15,724 nt of DNA, from the NCBI GenBank assembly GCA_046155505.1, contig JBJXFK010000326.1, positions 1-15,724 on the forward strand. The letters run 5' to 3'. Below the pieces are notes generated by a model that searched no databases, was not told the origin of the DNA, and was given only the letters and a program-made list of their open reading frames with translations. The position numbers and the translations under genes were made by a program. Positions 1-6,693 of this stretch are shown here, one piece after another. Origin of the DNA: JBJXFK01 sp046155505 (GTDB lineage Bacteria > Planctomycetota > Phycisphaerae > UBA1845 > Fen-1342). The first letter of the stretch is position 1, and each line of letters starts with the position of its first letter.

Positions 1-62
1 CCACCGAACTCGCGAAAGTAATCGTCGACCTGCTGGCCGCCGGGCTGGCCGATGCCATCTGA
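1..62 (+). CDS. 3' end of a cut-off gene, unknown
   Basis: The reading frame that enters at position 3 ends TELAKVIVDLLAAGLADAI and stops with TGA at 60-62. Only about 19 residues are visible, a hydrophobic helix-like tail, so no family can be named. The next gene starts 24 bases later on the same strand behind its own Shine-Dalgarno sequence, which suggests the two are co-transcribed. It may be non-coding read-through, but the spacing and codon use fit a real gene end. Confidence 0.5.
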   Translation, partial: TELAKVIVDLLAAGLADAI

Positions 63-86
63 ATCAACCCATACCGAGGGATAACC

Positions 87-407
87 ATGAAAACGACGAC
101 CGACCTGCCCCTGACGAAGCGCATCGCGGACGAGCGGCTGCAAGCGCTGCGCGACGGGAACCGCGACTTCCTCAAGCATTGGATCGAACACGAAGCGGCG
201 CTCGCCGCGAGCGACGTGGCCGAGAAGGTCCGCAAGCTGATCCGCGACCTGCAGGACGCGATCGCCAAGCTCGAAGCCGCCGAGTCGATCAAGGACGCCG
301 CGCTGGCGGTGAGCTGGCTGCGCAGCGACACGTGGCCCGCGATGCAGCGCGCGATGGACCGGATCGGGACGCTGCGCGAAGCACTGGATGCAGCCGGGAA
401 CCAATAG
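87..407 (+). CDS. small helical hypothetical protein (106 aa)
   Basis: This 106-residue protein is not recognised. It is rich in Ala, Leu, Arg, Glu and Asp, has no hydrophobic segment, and residues 20-100 look almost wholly helical with heptad-like spacing of Leu, Ile and Ala, so a coiled-coil or helical-bundle protein in the cytoplasm is likely. The start is supported by GAGGG at 76-80, six bases before the ATG. It lies 24 bases after the gene that enters the window and upstream of the HARE-HTH gene on the same strand, so the three may form one transcription unit. A CCGCC/GGCGG inverted repeat just after the stop (about 410-427) could slow transcription. A small structural or accessory phage protein is possible, but nothing in the sequence proves it. 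Confidence 0.6.
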   Translation: MKTTTDLPLTKRIADERLQALRDGNRDFLKHWIEHEAALAASDVAEKVRKLIRDLQDAIAKLEAAESIKDAALAVSWLRSDTWPAMQRAMDRIGTLREALDAAGNQ

Positions 408-539
408 CCGCCGAAACGCGGGCGGTCTGGCCTCCATGACGGGCGCTGCAACATGCCCCACGACGGATCGGCCACCGGCTCGCGTAGCCCGGGCGCATGA
501 GACCCGGACCTGAAGAGGCAACACATTTAGGAGATTGCC

Positions 540-905
540 ATGTCGAAGAACGCGAAGAAGAGCAAGTCCAAGGGTACCAAGGCGATCAAGGTGCTGAAGG
601 CCAACCCGACGGTCGAGGTCGTGACCGGCCAGTCGGTACCGAAGGGGAAGGCACGCGGAAGCGACGCCAAGCCCAAGCGGGTCAGCGCATTGGACGCGGC
701 GGCGCAGGTGCTGCAGAAGTCCGGACAGGCGATGCGCTCGCAGGAGATGATCGCCGCGATGGCTGAGCAGGGACTCTGGTCCTCGCCCAACGGCAAGACC
801 CCGCACGCGACGCTCTATGCCGCCATCCTGCGCGAGATCAACGAGAAGGGCGGCGACGCTCGCTTCCGCAAGGTCGAACGCGGGAAGTTCGAATACAACG
901 GCTGA
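540..905 (+). CDS. HARE-HTH domain protein (121 aa)
   Basis: A cytoplasmic, probably DNA-binding protein. Residues 1-47 are a basic, Lys-rich, disordered tail. Residues 48-121 match the HARE-HTH fold (HB1, ASXL, restriction endonuclease helix-turn-helix): a helix SALDAAAQVLQKSG, then MRSQEMIAAMAEQGLW, then a turn with SPNGKTPHATLYAAILREI and a C-terminal strand pair FRKVERGKFEYNG. Published comparative work proposed that this domain distinguishes modified from unmodified DNA, and stand-alone copies with a basic tail are common in Planctomycetota. The ATG is preceded by TAGGAG at 529-534. An intrinsic terminator follows 28 bases after the stop, so this is the last gene of its unit. It shares the element with a DNA methyltransferase and an Nmad2-like gene, which fits a role linked to DNA modification; that link is inference. 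Confidence 0.85.
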   Translation: MSKNAKKSKSKGTKAIKVLKANPTVEVVTGQSVPKGKARGSDAKPKRVSALDAAAQVLQKSGQAMRSQEMIAAMAEQGLWSSPNGKTPHATLYAAILREINEKGGDARFRKVERGKFEYNG

Positions 906-933
906 TCGCCGTCGCCATCCCCACCTTTCCCGG

Positions 934-962
934 CACCTCGATCAAATGATCGGGGTGTTTCT
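934..962 (+). terminator. intrinsic terminator after the HARE-HTH gene
   Basis: CACCTCGATC (934-943), a four-base loop AAAT, and GATCGGGGTG (948-957) form a 10-bp stem with one G-T pair, followed directly by TTTCTT. It is a convincing rho-independent terminator for the plus-strand unit. The hairpin also lies beyond the 3' end of the convergent minus-strand gene that stops at 1009, but a T-run is missing in that direction. Confidence 0.8.
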
Positions 963-1008
963 TCGGTGTGAGACTTTCGTCCGCAACATGCTCTCATCAC
1001 GGCTGCAA

Positions 1009-1794
1009 TCAGCATGGCCCGCGTTTTGGAACGCACGACACGCCACATGACGGCTTCGTGCGCGATACCCGCCTGCCGAGCTTCACCGAGTCGACGCACA
1101 GTTTCGCAAGGAACGCCTTGGCACCTAACGGGCCCCGGTGCCCGCGATACGGCGGCTCCGAAATGGTGATCATCGGGCGCGTCCAGATAAACGTCGCCGT
1201 CGGATCGCCTACCAACAGCGCCGCCGGACGTTTGCGGCCCCGATATCCAACATCGCGATGCCAACTCGCTGGGTTTGCGTGCGAATGTGCTGGATGCGGC
1301 GGTTCGTAGCTCGCAGGCGAGTGCGGTGATCCTTCGCGATATTCAAACACATCGCCGTTCGTGTTGATGTGGGCCGATTTCAGGTGCTTCGTGCGCGCTG
1401 GCAGTACCCGAGAACCGCCCAGATCGCGATGGGAATCGAAAGCCCATCCGATGCGCATGAGGTAGACCAGTTGATGGCCGAGCGCTTTTCTGGTGAATCC
1501 CGCCACCCACTGACCGACCCAGTCTTCGGCAGAATGCGCAGTTCGCATCCGGTGTTTGCAGGTGCAGAGCGTAATGAAGCCACCCGCGAAGTTGGGCGCG
1601 GACCCGTTTTGAACGAATCGGTCGGACGATGCGTCGATTGATGCGATGACGTAATAACGAACCGGGCCGGCGACCCGGCGGCGAAGTTCAGCTAGGTTAG
1701 CGTCGTAGGTCCATCCGACACCATTGCAGTCACTGAGGATCCGAGCACCTGCTGCTTTCTTTGGTGATGGCATAGCGGGAGCGTAGGCACTCAC
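1009..1794 (-). CDS. Nmad2-like nucleotide-modification-associated protein
   Basis: A 261-residue protein. The segment from about residue 46 (RYYVIASIDASSD), then APNFAGGFITLCTCKHRMR, WVAGFTRK, and HQLVYLMRIGWAFD, followed later by GDVFEYRE, resembles the Nmad2 family (nucleotide modification associated domain 2) as I remember it: a Tyr-rich first strand, an APN..GG..TL..CK..R core, a G..K turn and an LVY.MR strand. Nmad domains were defined by their gene neighbourhoods with phage base-modification enzymes; their biochemical role is unknown. The start is unclear. The longest frame begins with GTG at 1794, an ATG follows at 1773, and neither has a Shine-Dalgarno sequence, while homologous sequence starts about 45 residues in. 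The gene lies between, and opposite to, the HARE-HTH and large terminase genes, and is flanked by two TGAGACTTTC copies (969-978, 1810-1819). An unrelated EVE-like or hypothetical protein is the alternative. Confidence 0.55.
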   Translation of the reverse strand: MSAYAPAMPSPKKAAGARILSDCNGVGWTYDANLAELRRRVAGPVRYYVIASIDASSDRFVQNGSAPNFAGGFITLCTCKHRMRTAHSAEDWVGQWVAGFTRKALGHQLVYLMRIGWAFDSHRDLGGSRVLPARTKHLKSAHINTNGDVFEYREGSPHSPASYEPPHPAHSHANPASWHRDVGYRGRKRPAALLVGDPTATFIWTRPMITISEPPYRGHRGPLGAKAFLAKLCVDSVKLGRRVSRTKPSCGVSCVPKRGPC

Positions 1795-1850
1795 CAGTAG
1801 GACCGGAAGTGAGACTTTCCCAATCTACATCCGCTAGCGCTTTGCGTTTC

Positions 1851-1859
1851 TGCTAGAAT
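1851..1859 (+). promoter_or_regulatory. possible extended -10 promoter before the large terminase
   Basis: TGC followed by TAGAAT (1854-1859) matches an extended -10 element. There is no good -35 hexamer 17 bases upstream. The predicted transcript would start near 1866, leaving only about 14 bases before the ATG at 1880 with CGGAG at 1866-1870, which is tight. Planctomycete promoters are poorly defined, so this is a weak call. Confidence 0.3.
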
Positions 1860-1879
1860 AGCCATCGGAGTACCATGCC

Positions 1880-3832
1880 ATGATTCTCGATCGCTGGCTT
1901 GCTGCCGAACGCGCCGCTTGGAAGCCGCAGCAGCGGCTCTCGCCCAGCGCATGGGCCGAGCGCCATCGCGTTTTGAGCCGCATGCAATCTGCGCGGCCCG
2001 GTAAATGGAAGAACGCCCAGGCGCCGTACCTCGCCGGTCTCATGGATCTCTGCACCCGCCGCGGCATCGAAGAGATCAACATCGTCAAAGCGGCGCAGAT
2101 GGGCGTATCGGAAGCCCTGCGCAACATCGTCGGCTACTTCGCGCATCAGGAACCTGATCCCATCCTGCTGGTCCTCCCGGATGAGCAGACGGGGCGGAAA
2201 ATCGTCGCCCAGCGGATCGTGCCGCTGCTGCGGACGACGCCGTGTCTGGCGGAACTGTTCACCTCCGCCAGCCGGGACATTCAGCTCCGTCACATCTCGC
2301 TGGCCAACGGATTCACGCTGAGATTGGGATGGTCGGGTTCGCCGGCGTCGTTGGCCAGTGACCCCTGCCGGGTGGTGATTAACGACGAGGTCGACAAGTT
2401 TCAGCCGTGGAGCGGTAGGGAAAGCGACCCCATTTCGCTCGGCTACGCCCGCACGCAGACATACGAAGGCCGGAGGTTGATTGTGAACGTCAGCACGCCC
2501 ACCACCGCCGACGGGCTGATCACACGCCGGTTCGAAGCATCGTCGTCGAAGCTGCGGTTCCACGTCCCTTGCCCGCACTGCGGCGAATATCAGGTGCTCG
2601 CGTTCTCCAACATCCGCTGGAAGAAGTTCGATCAGAATGACCCCGCGCAGGAAGCCGCTTTGATCGAATCCGAGAAGGCTGCTTGGTACGAATGCAGTGC
2701 GTGCCGTCAGGCGATCGACGAACTGGGTCGCGTGGCGATGGTCCGCAACGGTCGCTGGCAGGTGGACGGCATCGACGGCCCAATCACGCCCGAGACGGAG
2801 TTACGTGGCAGGATCGGCGTTCATCTCTGGGCGGCGTATTGCCTCTGGATACCGCTGTATCGCATCGCAGCCGAGTTCATCCGCTGCAAAGATGATCCGA
2901 TCGCGCTCATGGGCTTCACGAATAGCTGGTTGGGCGAACCGTTCCGGCAGCAGATCGTGCATAGCAAGGTCGAGGTGTTTGCATCGAAGTGCGACGAGGG
3001 TGCGCCGGCGCAGCAGGTGCCGAACTGGGCGGTCGGGCTGCTGGCGGCCGTCGATACGCAGAAAGATCACTTTTACTACGTGATTCGGGCGTGGGGATAC
3101 GGCTACCGCTCACAGCGCGTTGATCATGGCCTCGCCACATCGTTCGGTGATCTGCGGCAGCGCATCCTTCAAGCACGGTACCCCTGCGCCGACCAGCGCC
3201 CACCGATGGCGATCCGCGCCGTCGCGATCGACTCCGGCGGTACGACCTCGCTTTCCGGCAGCCGGACGCACGAGGTGTATAGATTCGCGCTGACCGACCC
3301 GGCGCGTATCCACGCCATGAAAGGCGCAAGCCAGGTGACCGACGCGCCGATCCGCACCAAGCGCGTGACTTACAGACCGCCGGATGCGAACAGCGCGCCG
3401 TACCCAGTATTCCTGACCATTTTCGATCCGAATCACTACAAAGACCGGTTGGCGTCGGCGATTCAGGCCCGCGTGCCGGCCATCGATCCCAATACCGGCG
3501 AAGTCGATGGCGACATCGAGCAGTGGGCGTTGAACGATCATCAAGACAGCGATTACAACCGCCAGATGACCAGCGAACACAAGGTGCTGGTGCGCAAGGC
3601 GGGCAACCGCCAGACGCAGGCGTGGGTACCGATCTCGTCCAGCGCGGCCAACCACTATTGGGACTGCGAGGTCATGCAGTTCGCCTTGGCGGATATGGTC
3701 CGGGTCGATCTGCTGCCCAAGCCACATCCGCCGGTTCCGGTCGCACCGCCACCACCGCGCGAGCCGAGCATCTTTGATCAACGGCGGCCCATGCCGATTC
3801 GAGCACCGCGACCGATTCGGACACGCTACTGA
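1880..3832 (+). CDS. phage terminase large subunit, GpA family
   Basis: The DNA-packaging motor ATPase and nuclease that cuts concatemeric phage DNA and pumps it through the portal into the prohead. The 650-residue length matches the GpA family (lambda gpA is about 640). The N-terminal ATPase shows a Walker A-like KAAQMGVSE at 70-78 and a Walker B VVINDEVDKF at 165-174. A zinc-ribbon-like set follows (C231, C234, C272, C275). The C-terminal nuclease shows LLAAVDTQKD with Asp392, VAIDSGG with Asp451, and late NHYWDCEVMQFALAD. All expected parts are present, so the protein looks intact. The ATG follows CGGAG at 1866-1870. Its last seven bases overlap the end of the convergent methyltransferase gene. 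The small subunit is encoded on the other strand about 1.4 kb away, which is an unusual layout. No portal or capsid gene is adjacent. Confidence 0.93.
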   Translation: MILDRWLAAERAAWKPQQRLSPSAWAERHRVLSRMQSARPGKWKNAQAPYLAGLMDLCTRRGIEEINIVKAAQMGVSEALRNIVGYFAHQEPDPILLVLPDEQTGRKIVAQRIVPLLRTTPCLAELFTSASRDIQLRHISLANGFTLRLGWSGSPASLASDPCRVVINDEVDKFQPWSGRESDPISLGYARTQTYEGRRLIVNVSTPTTADGLITRRFEASSSKLRFHVPCPHCGEYQVLAFSNIRWKKFDQNDPAQEAALIESEKAAWYECSACRQAIDELGRVAMVRNGRWQVDGIDGPITPETELRGRIGVHLWAAYCLWIPLYRIAAEFIRCKDDPIALMGFTNSWLGEPFRQQIVHSKVEVFASKCDEGAPAQQVPNWAVGLLAAVDTQKDHFYYVIRAWGYGYRSQRVDHGLATSFGDLRQRILQARYPCADQRPPMAIRAVAIDSGGTTSLSGSRTHEVYRFALTDPARIHAMKGASQVTDAPIRTKRVTYRPPDANSAPYPVFLTIFDPNHYKDRLASAIQARVPAIDPNTGEVDGDIEQWALNDHQDSDYNRQMTSEHKVLVRKAGNRQTQAWVPISSSAANHYWDCEVMQFALADMVRVDLLPKPHPPVPVAPPPPREPSIFDQRRPMPIRAPRPIRTRY

Positions 3833-5178
3833 GCGAGGCGCTCGGCTTTACGGCCGGTGAACTTCTGCCAGCGCTCGACGATCACATCACAGTAGAGCGG
3901 GTCGAGTTCCATGAGGAACGCCTTGCGCCCCGTCTGCTCTGCAGCCATCAATGTTGAGCCGCTGCCGCCGAAAAGGTCGAGGACATTCTCACCGGGGCGG
4001 GATGAGTAGTGCATGGCACGCGCGGCGAGTTCGACGGGCTTCTCCGTCAGATGGACCATGCTCTGGGGGTTCACTTTCTTTACCGACCAGACATCGGTCG
4101 CGTTGGTCGGCCCGAAGAACTCATGGCCCGCGCCGAGTTTCCAGCCGTAAAAACACCACTCGTGGTTACCCATCATGTCCTTGCGCGTCAGCACGGGATG
4201 CTCCTTCACCCAGATGATGGCCTGGCTGAAGTACAACTCATGCTTCTTGAGGAACGGCGGATAGTTCCCACAATTCGCGTAGCCGCCCCATATAAAGAAT
4301 GACCGCCCGGGTTCGAGCACGCGGGCAATGTTCCCGAACCATGCGTCGAGGAGCCGATCGAACTCGTCGTCGGACACGAAGTCGTTGGCGAGCGGGCGGT
4401 CCTTCGCGCGTAGCTTTCGGTCGGTGGCCTTGGATTTCTCGGGGTAGCGCTTCACATCAGCGCTTTGCTGGTGCCCGCTGAACGCACCGCCGAACGACGA
4501 CAGCCCTGCCGCGATGGCGTTATTCGAGCGCGGCTCGACTCTGACGTTGTAAGGCGGATCGGTGTTGCAGAGCTGGATTTTCGCGCCCTCCAACAGCCGG
4601 TCGAGGTCTTCGACCGACGCGCTGTCGCCGCACATCAGCCGATGATCACCCAGCAGCCAGATATCGCCGAGTGTGGTCGTCGCCTCGTCCGGCGGCAGCG
4701 GCGGCTCGTCCTCGATGATCTCGTTCGCCTGCTCTTCGGCGGCGAGGATCTTCTGCGATTGTTCAATGACATCATCAAGCTGGTCCCGAAGCCCGGCGAA
4801 GAAGTCATCGCCGAGATCGACGTCCTGAAGCAGCGCTTCCAGTTGCTTGATGTCGGCGACGGCCATGCCGGCGATCGGGTCCAAAGTGATGAGGATTTTC
4901 TTCTCGGCTTCGTCCGACCAACTGCCGATCAGCACCGGTACGACGCTCTTGGGGTCCACGACTTTTTGGCGCGCGTGGCCGTCTATCAGACGACCGGTCC
5001 GCTCGTTGTAAAGCAAAGCGCCCACCCAGCCGATCTCGGTATCGTCGATCAGCCCCTTCAACGCAGCCATTTGCTGCTCGGGATGACGACGCCAGTTTTG
5101 AGGGTTTGGCGTCAAGCTGCCAGCTTCCACCCACTCCAAGCGAAGCTTCGGTTTGATGTCTTTCACTTGAACGACCAT
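3826..5178 (-). CDS. DNA methyltransferase with ParB-like N-terminal domain
   Basis: A 450-residue S-adenosylmethionine-dependent DNA methyltransferase expected to make N6-methyladenine or N4-methylcytosine. Residues 15-115 form a ParB/sulfiredoxin-like domain (LTPNPQNWRRHPE, LIDGHAR at 64-70), common in phage methylases. The catalytic motif NTDPPYN is at 205-211, a proline-rich TEKPVEL at 378-384, and the cofactor-binding motif LDLFGGSGST at 400-409 followed by ELDP at 424-427. DPPY before FGGSG is the beta-class order. No restriction gene is nearby, so it is best read as an orphan phage-type methylase that protects element DNA or regulates packaging; its target sequence cannot be told. An AAGGAAAT Shine-Dalgarno lies just before the ATG. 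It starts 30 bases after the small-terminase gene on the same strand, so the two form an operon, and it ends in a seven-base convergent overlap with the large terminase. Confidence 0.92.
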   Translation of the reverse strand: MVVQVKDIKPKLRLEWVEAGSLTPNPQNWRRHPEQQMAALKGLIDDTEIGWVGALLYNERTGRLIDGHARQKVVDPKSVVPVLIGSWSDEAEKKILITLDPIAGMAVADIKQLEALLQDVDLGDDFFAGLRDQLDDVIEQSQKILAAEEQANEIIEDEPPLPPDEATTTLGDIWLLGDHRLMCGDSASVEDLDRLLEGAKIQLCNTDPPYNVRVEPRSNNAIAAGLSSFGGAFSGHQQSADVKRYPEKSKATDRKLRAKDRPLANDFVSDDEFDRLLDAWFGNIARVLEPGRSFFIWGGYANCGNYPPFLKKHELYFSQAIIWVKEHPVLTRKDMMGNHEWCFYGWKLGAGHEFFGPTNATDVWSVKKVNPQSMVHLTEKPVELAARAMHYSSRPGENVLDLFGGSGSTLMAAEQTGRKAFLMELDPLYCDVIVERWQKFTGRKAERLAQ

Positions 5179-5208
5179 GATGATTTCCTTCTCGGCGCTG
5201 AGGCCGGG

Positions 5209-5742
5209 TTATTCCTCTTCAGCCATAGGCAGGACGGTCTGACCAGCCAGATCAGCCAGCACGCCGCGGGTCGCGTGTTCGATCAGGTTCTCGATCTCGA
5301 CCTCGTCGAGGCCGACCAGCGTTCCCGCGAGCTGCCGGGGTAACGCCTGCAGGGCACTGCGCACGGCGTGGACGCGGCGGACGAGGGCATCTTCAACGTC
5401 GCGCTTCAACAGGTATTCGCCTGCGAGAATTCCTCGTTCCAGTTCGAGTTTGTTCGCCCGCACCATCGTCAGCCGGAGCTTCGCCGCGGACAGCGGGTTA
5501 CGCCGCAGCGCGTCAATCGGGTCGGGCGGCGGGTCGGCGTCGTCGCCGGGGTCCATGTCGCGGTAGGTGTCGGCGGGATTGCCTTGGAGCGTTCGTGCTG
5601 CCCAAGCCCGAGCACGTTCGACATCCCAGGGCGGCGATGAGCCCTGATCCCACAATGGGTGTTCCAGCCAACGCCCAACTGCCGTATGCGACTTCCCCAG
5701 CGCGGTCGCCAGCTTACGCACGCTATTCGCCATCTCGGCCAT
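5209..5742 (-). CDS. terminase small subunit-like protein (Nu1-type)
   Basis: A 177-residue protein that probably recognises the packaging site and loads the large terminase. Residues 1-50 (MANSVRKLATALGKSHTAVGRWLEHPLW) form a winged helix-turn-helix of the kind at the N terminus of Nu1-like small terminases and Xis proteins. Residues 90-115 hold a helical stretch with NKLELERGILAGEYLLKRDV, then a long helix of VRSALQALPRQLAGTLVGLD and a C-terminal helix, the pattern usual in Nu1-like proteins of this size. The ATG at 5742 is chosen over an upstream TTG (5778) because GGAGG at 5750-5754 sits seven bases before it. It is first in a two-gene operon with the methyltransferase. No sequence here directly shows DNA packaging, so a generic phage DNA-binding protein is the alternative. 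Confidence 0.7.
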   Translation of the reverse strand: MAEMANSVRKLATALGKSHTAVGRWLEHPLWDQGSSPPWDVERARAWAARTLQGNPADTYRDMDPGDDADPPPDPIDALRRNPLSAAKLRLTMVRANKLELERGILAGEYLLKRDVEDALVRRVHAVRSALQALPRQLAGTLVGLDEVEIENLIEHATRGVLADLAGQTVLPMAEEE

Positions 5743-5772
5743 CACCGAACCTCCGACTTCCGCTCCCGCCAG

Positions 5773-5796
5773 TGGCAACCTGGCAACCTGGCAACG
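5773..5796. repeat. three tandem 8-bp repeats before the small terminase gene
   Basis: TGGCAACC is repeated head to tail at 5773-5780, 5781-5788 and 5789-5796, the last ending in G instead of C. The array lies 19-42 bases upstream of the Shine-Dalgarno sequence of the minus-strand small-terminase gene, in its expected leader or promoter-proximal DNA. A protein-binding site or simple slippage are both possible. Confidence 0.7.
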
Positions 5797-5888
5797 TGGA
5801 AACTGTCAACACCAAAATCACGCGGATTCCGTGCGTTTGCATCCCGCGACGCATCCCCTCAAGGGAGGGAACCACTGGTTTTCTCCAC

Positions 5889-5897
5889 AGTATAACA
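5889..5897 (-). promoter_or_regulatory. possible extended -10 promoter for small terminase and methyltransferase
   Basis: Read on the minus strand, TGT followed by TATACT fits an extended -10 element (five of six bases of TATAAT), about 145 bases upstream of the small-terminase ATG. It lies in a local AT-rich pocket inside GC-rich DNA. No -35 match is evident at 17 bases, so the call rests on the -10 and context only. Confidence 0.35.
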
Positions 5898-6089
5898 TAC
5901 CTCGCATTCGTACGGTTCGTAGTATTCCCGCGCCGTTGGCCACGAGACGCAAACCGTGGCGGCGTGGGCGACGCGGCGCGAGCGGTTGGTACGTGGCTAC
6001 CAGACGGCGACTCCCGACCGACGGGCGGGAACGGGCCGTACGCGCCAACTACCCGTTCTGCCCGGCGAAGCCGCAACGACGATCTCCCC

Positions 6090-6138
6090 GTCTACCGCGC
6101 CTTCACAATCCCCAAGGCTTCGAGGGGTTTCGTAGACA
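6090..6138 (+). repeat. hairpin repeat, degenerate copy 0
   Basis: The right arm GTTTCGTAGACA (6127-6138) is clear, preceded by GGGG as in copies 2 and 3. The left arm is shortened to GTCTACCG...CCTTC (6090-6104), with one GTCTAC hexamer instead of two. It looks like a worn or short member of the family described at 6210-6270. Confidence 0.6.
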
Positions 6139-6209
6139 TTAATTAGCGTGCAGGGTTGAACGACGAATTCGTTCTGCTCGACGGTCGACGGTGATTAGCT
6201 CCCCGCGAA

Positions 6210-6270
6210 TGTCTACGTCTACGGAACCTCACTTATTCAGCAGGTTTCAGAGGTTTCGTAGACGTAGACA
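6210..6270 (+). repeat. hairpin repeat, copy 1 (best preserved)
   Basis: The left arm runs from 6210 to 6230 and begins TGTCTACGTCTACGGAAC; the right arm runs from 6250 to 6270 and ends GTTTCGTAGACGTAGACA. They pair over 21 positions with a single G-T wobble around a 19-base loop. Each arm contains a tandem hexamer, GTCTAC twice on the left and GTAGAC twice on the right. Confidence 0.9.
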
Positions 6271-6403
6271 CGGTGGCCCGCTCAAAAACCGTGCTCCCGA
6301 ATAGCAGGTGATGCTCTCGAAAGTGATGTTGATTTCACACGTGCAGCACCTGAGCGTCGACGAGACACCGGCCGGGCTGCCATCTTCCATCACACCCGGT
6401 TTT

Positions 6404-6458
6404 TGTCTACGTCTACGGAACTTCGCCCACGTCGAGGAACTCGGGGGTTTCGTAGACA
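6404..6458 (+). repeat. hairpin repeat, copy 2 (short right arm)
   Basis: The left arm TGTCTACGTCTACGGAAC (6404-6421) is identical to copy 1. The right arm GTTTCGTAGACA (6447-6458) has lost one GTAGAC hexamer. The loop sequence is unrelated to the other copies, but the orientation is the same, and inner bases TTC can pair with GGGG by T-G wobbles. Confidence 0.85.
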
Positions 6459-6547
6459 CGCAGCGTTGTTCTGCGGTCTCGACCGGAGAAGTAGCGATCC
6501 ATCAGTTCAACCGAACGTCATGCTCCAGCCGAACTCGTGCGGCGCAC

Positions 6548-6608
6548 CGTCTACGTCTACGGAACTTCTGAATTCCAGCGGATTGCGGGGGTTTCGTAGA
6601 CGTAGACA
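6548..6608 (+). repeat. hairpin repeat, copy 3
   Basis: GTCTACGTCTACGGAAC (6549-6565) and GTTTCGTAGACGTAGACA (6591-6608) form the arms of a 61-base unit with the same length and orientation as copy 1. It starts 85 bases past the stop of the primase-helicase gene in the direction of transcription and could also act as a 3' stem-loop for that transcript, although no T-run follows. Confidence 0.9.
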
Positions 6609-6693
6609 GCCTCCAGAGAGATTTGGCAGCAGTGAACTGTCCAGCGTCTCCGACGACTCTGCCAAATGAGCAAGCAAACTGCGTCACGAGCAA

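Larger units (their letters stand above)
5779..6693. other. gene-free region with hairpin repeats; candidate replication origin
   Basis: No convincing gene lies in this 915-base stretch; the open frames crossing it have no recognisable content and carry repeat-derived peptides. It holds the candidate promoter of the small-terminase operon at its left end, an AT-rich pocket (5880-5905), a patch around the palindrome ACGAATTCGT (6160-6180), and four copies of a hairpin repeat between 6090 and 6608. It begins right after the stop codon of the primase-helicase gene. In staphylococcal pathogenicity islands the origin lies just downstream of the rep gene and contains iterons, so a replication origin is a reasonable hypothesis. 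Alternatives are a REP-like chromosomal repeat cluster or a structured transcript terminator region. Confidence 0.55.

Noticed and set aside
410..427. Terminator after the 106-residue gene
   Set aside because: The CCGCC/GGCGG stem is only five bases long and has no T-run, so it is not listed as a feature.
3826..5178. Restriction-modification system
   Set aside because: No restriction endonuclease-like gene lies beside the methyltransferase; both neighbours are terminase-related, so an orphan phage methylase fits better.
4465..5343. Long plus-strand open frame opposite the methyltransferase
   Set aside because: It is the antisense shadow of a gene with clear catalytic motifs, has no recognisable domain and no Shine-Dalgarno sequence. 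The same holds for the frames at 3110-3781, 8092-9039, 10072-10770 and 10804-11817.
5595..6146. Open frame running from the small-terminase gene into the gene-free region
   Set aside because: It overlaps the small-terminase gene in antisense and shows biased Arg/Pro/Thr composition with no domain, as expected for a chance frame in GC-rich DNA.
6090..6608. Integron attC sites or a CRISPR array
   Set aside because: The arms lack the RYYYAAC/GTTRRRY core of attC sites and no gene cassettes lie between units. A CRISPR array needs direct repeats with spacers of even length; here the units are palindromes 120-194 bases apart, with no cas genes.
6090..6608. Retron-like non-coding RNA made by the hairpins
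   Set aside because: There is no reverse transcriptase gene in the window, and the same unit is repeated rather than forming one msr-msd structure.
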